This document shows positions 6,736-8,960 of a DNA stretch of 8,960 nucleotides, in pieces. The notes under the pieces were generated by a model. It worked only from the letters and a program-made list of their open reading frames with translations, made no database searches and was not told where the DNA came from. Position numbers and translations under genes: made by a program. Numbering within the stretch: the first letter of the stretch is position 1; each line of letters begins with the position of its first letter. Source of the stretch: Actinomycetota bacterium (GTDB lineage Bacteria > Actinomycetota > Actinomycetes > Nanopelagicales > Nanopelagicaceae); assembly GCA_009700365.1 (NCBI GenBank), contig WLME01000035.1:1-8960 (forward strand). Reading direction: 5' to 3'.

Positions 6736-7268
6736 GCGTTGAAAAATTCTTCACATCTGAGAAGCCGGATGCTTTGGATTCGCGAAAGGCTACAGAAGAA
6801 GATCTCAAAACTATTGAAAACCAGCTAGGCCGCACTCCGCGCGATGTTCATGCCATTTCATATCGCTGCCCATGTGGCAAGGCTGCGGTCGTTGAGACTC
6901 CACCGCGTTTATCTAACGGTGAACCTTTCCCAACCTTTTATTACGCAACTTGCCCTCGCTTAACGGCTGCGATTTCTACTTTAGAAACAACGGGCATGAT
7001 GGAAGAGATGACTCAGCGCTTAGAAACAGATGCAGAGTTAGCCGGAGCATATGCAGCCGCTCACGATGATTACATCGCAGCGCGGTCAGCACTGAAAATT
7101 GTTGTCCCTGAAGTTGAGAATATCTCTGCAGGTGGAATGCCTAACCGTGTGAAGTGTTTGCACTCACTTATTGCTCACTCTCTTTCTGCCGGACTTGGAG
7201 TTAATCCACTTGGAGATGAAGCACTCGCACAACTTCCTGAATGGTGGAAGCACCTTTCATGCGAGTAG
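6732..7268 (+). CDS. DUF501 family protein
   Basis: This 178-aa protein belongs to DUF501, an uncharacterised, mostly actinobacterial family. The recognisable core is LGRTPRDV (32-39), YRCPCGK (44-50), the PPRLSNGEPFPTFYYATCP block (57-75), the helical middle with AHDDYIAAR (110-118) and the C-terminal GGMPNRVKCLHSLIAHSL (134-151), followed by GVNPLGD. Cys46, Cys48, Cys74, Cys142 with His144 and His149 could form a metal site; that is inference. There is no signal peptide or membrane segment, so it is probably cytoplasmic. The ATG at 6732 is chosen because it overlaps the previous stop as ATGA and follows the purine-rich GGCAGGG. An in-frame ATG at 6687 would add 15 residues lying within the upstream gene. 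The 3' end overlaps ppx by 10 nt. Biochemical function is unknown. Confidence 0.9.
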   Translation: MSVEKFFTSEKPDALDSRKATEEDLKTIENQLGRTPRDVHAISYRCPCGKAAVVETPPRLSNGEPFPTFYYATCPRLTAAISTLETTGMMEEMTQRLETDAELAGAYAAAHDDYIAARSALKIVVPEVENISAGGMPNRVKCLHSLIAHSLSAGLGVNPLGDEALAQLPEWWKHLSCE

Positions 7269-8167
7269 CAGCTATTGATTGCGGTACTAACTCCATCCGC
7301 TTACTCATTGCAGATATTGAAGGCAGTAATTTCCGCGAAGTATTTCGCGACATGGAAATTGTTCGCTTAGGACAAGGTGTTGATAAGACAGGCCAATTCC
7401 ATCCTGATGCAATCGTTCGCACTCTTGCAGCCGTAGATAAATACGCTCGTGAGATAGCAAAGCGTGGAGTGGAAAAGATTCGCTTCTGCGCCACCAGCGC
7501 TACACGCGATGCAACCAACCGAGATCTCTTCATCGATGGCGTCAAAGAGCGCTTAGGAATTGCACCTGAAGTAATTCCAGGTGAAGTTGAAGCGGCGCTC
7601 TCTTTCCAAGGTGCTACGAAAGATTTCAACAAGATAGAAGCTCCTTTTCTCGTTATCGATATTGGTGGGGGATCAACCGAATTTGTCTTTGGCACAGATA
7701 AAGTCGAATTCGCAAAGAGTATGAACATTGGATGTGTTCGCATGTCTGAGCGCCACTTCACTAATGGCGATCCAGATCCCGGTCAGATCGCTGCAGCGAT
7801 TGAAGATATCGATGAGGCAATTAAGCAGGCAGGCAAAGTAGTTCCTATTACTCAAGCAAAGACTCTCATTGCAGTAGCAGGCACAGCCACCACAGTTGCA
7901 GCAGCTGCTCTAGATTTACCGGCTTACGACCGATATGCGATACATCTTTCTCGTATTTCGGCTGAGAAGACCCATGCAATATCAAAGATGTTCTTAAGCG
8001 CGAAGCGAGAAGATCGCGAAGCGCTTGGATATATGCACCCAGGACGTGTCGATGTTATTGGCGCAGGTTCACTAGTGCTTTCAAGAATCATGCTTGCAAC
8101 TGGCGCATCTGAATTTGTTGCATCCGAATCCGACATTCTCGATGGAATGGCTTGGTCGCTTGTATAA
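7259..8167 (+). CDS. Ppx/GppA family phosphatase (exopolyphosphatase-like)
   Basis: This is a 302-aa ASKHA-fold enzyme of the family that releases phosphate from polyphosphate or converts pppGpp to ppGpp. The N-terminal phosphate loop is AIDCGTNSIRLLIAD (5-19). CATSATRDATN follows, then the acidic loop IPGEVEAAL around E109/E111 (probable catalytic Glu) and the second phosphate motif VIDIGGGSTEFVF (D134, G136-G138, E141). The C-terminal half has AVAGTATTVAA and SESDILDGMAW. It is the short actinobacterial type with only the two actin-like domains, like mycobacterial Rv1026, and lacks the C-terminal HD-type domain of E. coli Ppx/GppA. The ATG at 7259 starts on the conserved MRVAAIDCG; an in-frame ATG at 7241 would add six non-conserved residues. 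The sequence GGTGGAAG (7243-7250), 8 nt upstream, can serve as ribosome site. Substrate preference cannot be told from sequence. Confidence 0.92.
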   Translation: MRVAAIDCGTNSIRLLIADIEGSNFREVFRDMEIVRLGQGVDKTGQFHPDAIVRTLAAVDKYAREIAKRGVEKIRFCATSATRDATNRDLFIDGVKERLGIAPEVIPGEVEAALSFQGATKDFNKIEAPFLVIDIGGGSTEFVFGTDKVEFAKSMNIGCVRMSERHFTNGDPDPGQIAAAIEDIDEAIKQAGKVVPITQAKTLIAVAGTATTVAAAALDLPAYDRYAIHLSRISAEKTHAISKMFLSAKREDREALGYMHPGRVDVIGAGSLVLSRIMLATGASEFVASESDILDGMAWSLV

Positions 8168-8855
8168 GTCAATTGAACTTCTCGACAAGGCCATCATCAA
8201 GTGCCACAAATGTCCGCGCCTTGTCGAATGGCGAGAAGAAGTTGCAACTGTAAAACGTAAGGCATATGAAAATGAAAAGTACTGGGGTAAACCAGTACCT
8301 GGATTTGGATCTTCTCAACCTAAGATGCTTATTGTTGGTCTGGCGCCTGGTGCTCATGGTGCCAACCGGACAGGAAGAATATTTACGGGAGACTCGTCAG
8401 GCGATTGGCTCTATGGATCCCTTCACCGCATCGGAATCGCAAAGATTCCTACTTCAACTTCTCGTGACGATGGACAAGAACTGCGCGAAACGCGTATCTC
8501 GATGGCTGTTCGTTGCGCTCCGCCTCAGAATAAACCGACAACGGAAGAACGCGATGCATGCGCTCCATTCTTTGAAAACGAGCTAGAACTTATTGCCCCT
8601 ACAGTCCGATCTTTTGTAGCTCTTGGAAATTTCGGATGGCAGGTCTTAATCAAATCCTTAAAAGCACATGGCCATAAAATTCCTGCTGGAAAGTTTGGTC
8701 ATGGCGCAGCAATTAAGTATTCACATAACGGCGATAACTTTTTGATAGTAGGTAGTTATCACCCAAGCCAACAGAACACCTTTACCGGAAAGCTCACCAA
8801 ACCCATGTTGGATTCTGTTCTGAGAAAAGCGGCTAAATTCGCGAAAATTCTCTAA
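8142..8855 (+). CDS. Uracil-DNA glycosylase, family 5 (UdgB type)
   Basis: This enzyme removes uracil, and often hypoxanthine or other deaminated bases, from DNA to start base-excision repair. It is 237 aa from the ATG at 8142. Four cysteines are spaced as in 4Fe-4S UDGs: C21 and C24 (IKCHKCPRLVEW) and C125 and C140. Motif 1 is GLAPGAHGANRTGRIFTGD (from G66) and is followed by SGDWLY. Motif 2 is GSYHPSQQNTFTGKLT with H207. The HGANRTG and QNT.TG.LT patterns mark family 5 rather than family 4. The start is uncertain: the ATG overlaps ppx by 26 nt without a Shine-Dalgarno sequence, and the in-frame TTG at 8160 (8-nt overlap) would still keep the whole conserved domain. An ATG at 8094 lies far inside ppx and is unlikely. 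It is the last protein gene before the tRNA. Confidence 0.9.
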   Translation: MEWLGRLYKSIELLDKAIIKCHKCPRLVEWREEVATVKRKAYENEKYWGKPVPGFGSSQPKMLIVGLAPGAHGANRTGRIFTGDSSGDWLYGSLHRIGIAKIPTSTSRDDGQELRETRISMAVRCAPPQNKPTTEERDACAPFFENELELIAPTVRSFVALGNFGWQVLIKSLKAHGHKIPAGKFGHGAAIKYSHNGDNFLIVGSYHPSQQNTFTGKLTKPMLDSVLRKAAKFAKIL

Positions 8856-8886
8856 CTTTTCACCTAGTACACTTCCATCTCTATTG
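8856..8886 (+). promoter_or_regulatory. Possible tRNA promoter (-10)
   Basis: The 31 nt between the glycosylase stop and the tRNA contain TACACT (8868-8873), which fits the actinobacterial TAnnnT -10 pattern, about 13 nt before the tRNA 5' end. No convincing -35 box is seen at the expected spacing. No terminator hairpin separates the glycosylase gene from the tRNA, so read-through plus processing is an alternative. Confidence 0.3.
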
Positions 8887-8959
8887 GCCCCCGTAGTCCA
8901 ATGGCAGAGACAGAGGACTTAAAATCCTTCCAGTATCGGTTCGAGTCCGATCGGGGGCA
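8887..8959 (+). tRNA. tRNA with UAA anticodon (Leu), class I fold
   Basis: A complete cloverleaf is visible. The acceptor stem GCCCCCG (8887-8893) pairs fully with CGGGGGC (8952-8958). The D arm has three pairs, GTC/GAC (8896-8898 with 8909-8911), plus a C8899-A8908 mismatch and the loop G8903 G8904. The anticodon stem is 8913-8917 with 8925-8929, including one G-T wobble. Its loop CTTAAAA gives anticodon TAA at 8920-8922. The variable region is only 5 nt (8930-8934). The T arm is five perfect pairs around TTCGAGT (8940-8946). The discriminator is A8959, and C8960 at the window edge may begin CCA. By anticodon this reads UUA as leucine, but bacterial tRNA-Leu normally has a long variable arm, so the charged amino acid is uncertain. 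A37 and A38 are ordinary for such loops. Confidence 0.9.
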
Positions 8960-8960
8960 C

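Noticed and set aside
7201..7761. 186-codon open frame on the minus strand
   Set aside because: It lies opposite DUF501 and ppx, its translation is low-complexity and family-free, and it has no ribosome site. It is a shadow of the plus-strand genes.
8094..8141. ATG at 8094 as the glycosylase start
   Set aside because: It would give a 74-nt overlap with ppx and a non-conserved leader peptide without a ribosome site.
8930..8934. A hidden long variable arm that would make the tRNA a normal class II tRNA-Leu
   Set aside because: Only 5 nt lie between the closed anticodon stem and the closed T stem, and both stems are well paired, so no room remains for an extra arm.
1..8960. Search for CRISPR arrays, insertion sequences, phage or toxin-antitoxin genes, or a hidden multi-gene system
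   Set aside because: No spaced direct repeats, transposase motifs or foreign-looking composition were seen. Apart from the tRNA and the spacers, the window is conserved core genome.

Overview
The window comes from the conserved housekeeping block of an actinobacterium. The gene order mfd - (lipoprotein) - mazG - eno - divIC/ftsB-like - DUF501 - ppx/GppA matches, from memory, the order in mycobacteria (Rv1020-Rv1026 region) and streptomycetes. DUF501 is largely an actinobacterial family. Base composition is moderate by eye, TTA leucine codons are common, and intergenic spaces are very short. This fits a streamlined, lower-GC lineage such as the freshwater acI/Nanopelagicales group better than a high-GC soil actinomycete. 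That lineage call is an inference.

Layout. Positions 1-75 (minus strand) hold what looks like the first 25 codons of a PEP carboxylase gene leaving the window to the left. A divergent spacer (76-172) carries a putative leaderless start for that gene and a GC-rich hairpin in front of mfd. From 173 to 8855 every gene is on the plus strand and nearly end to end: mfd, a SurA-N-like lipoprotein (4-nt overlap), mazG (11-nt gap), eno (77-nt gap, the only sizeable spacer inside the run), a DivIC/FtsB-like membrane protein (14-nt gap), DUF501 (4-nt overlap), ppx/GppA (10-nt overlap) and a family-5 uracil-DNA glycosylase (about 26-nt overlap). A tRNA gene runs to the right edge of the window.

Functional sense. 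Three genes concern genome and nucleotide-pool maintenance (Mfd transcription-repair coupling, MazG NTP pyrophosphohydrolase, uracil excision). Eno is the glycolytic enolase. The DivIC/FtsB-like protein belongs to the divisome. Ppx/GppA acts on polyphosphate or pppGpp. The lipoprotein is a likely envelope chaperone-like factor. The eno spacer holds the only evident internal promoter candidate, and its Shine-Dalgarno sequence is perfectly complementary to a site 50 nt upstream.

The most unusual element is the terminal tRNA. It folds as a complete class I cloverleaf with a 5-nt variable loop but carries anticodon UAA (leucine, UUA codon), whereas bacterial tRNA-Leu is normally class II with a long variable arm. 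I see no mobile element, CRISPR array, rRNA or broken gene.
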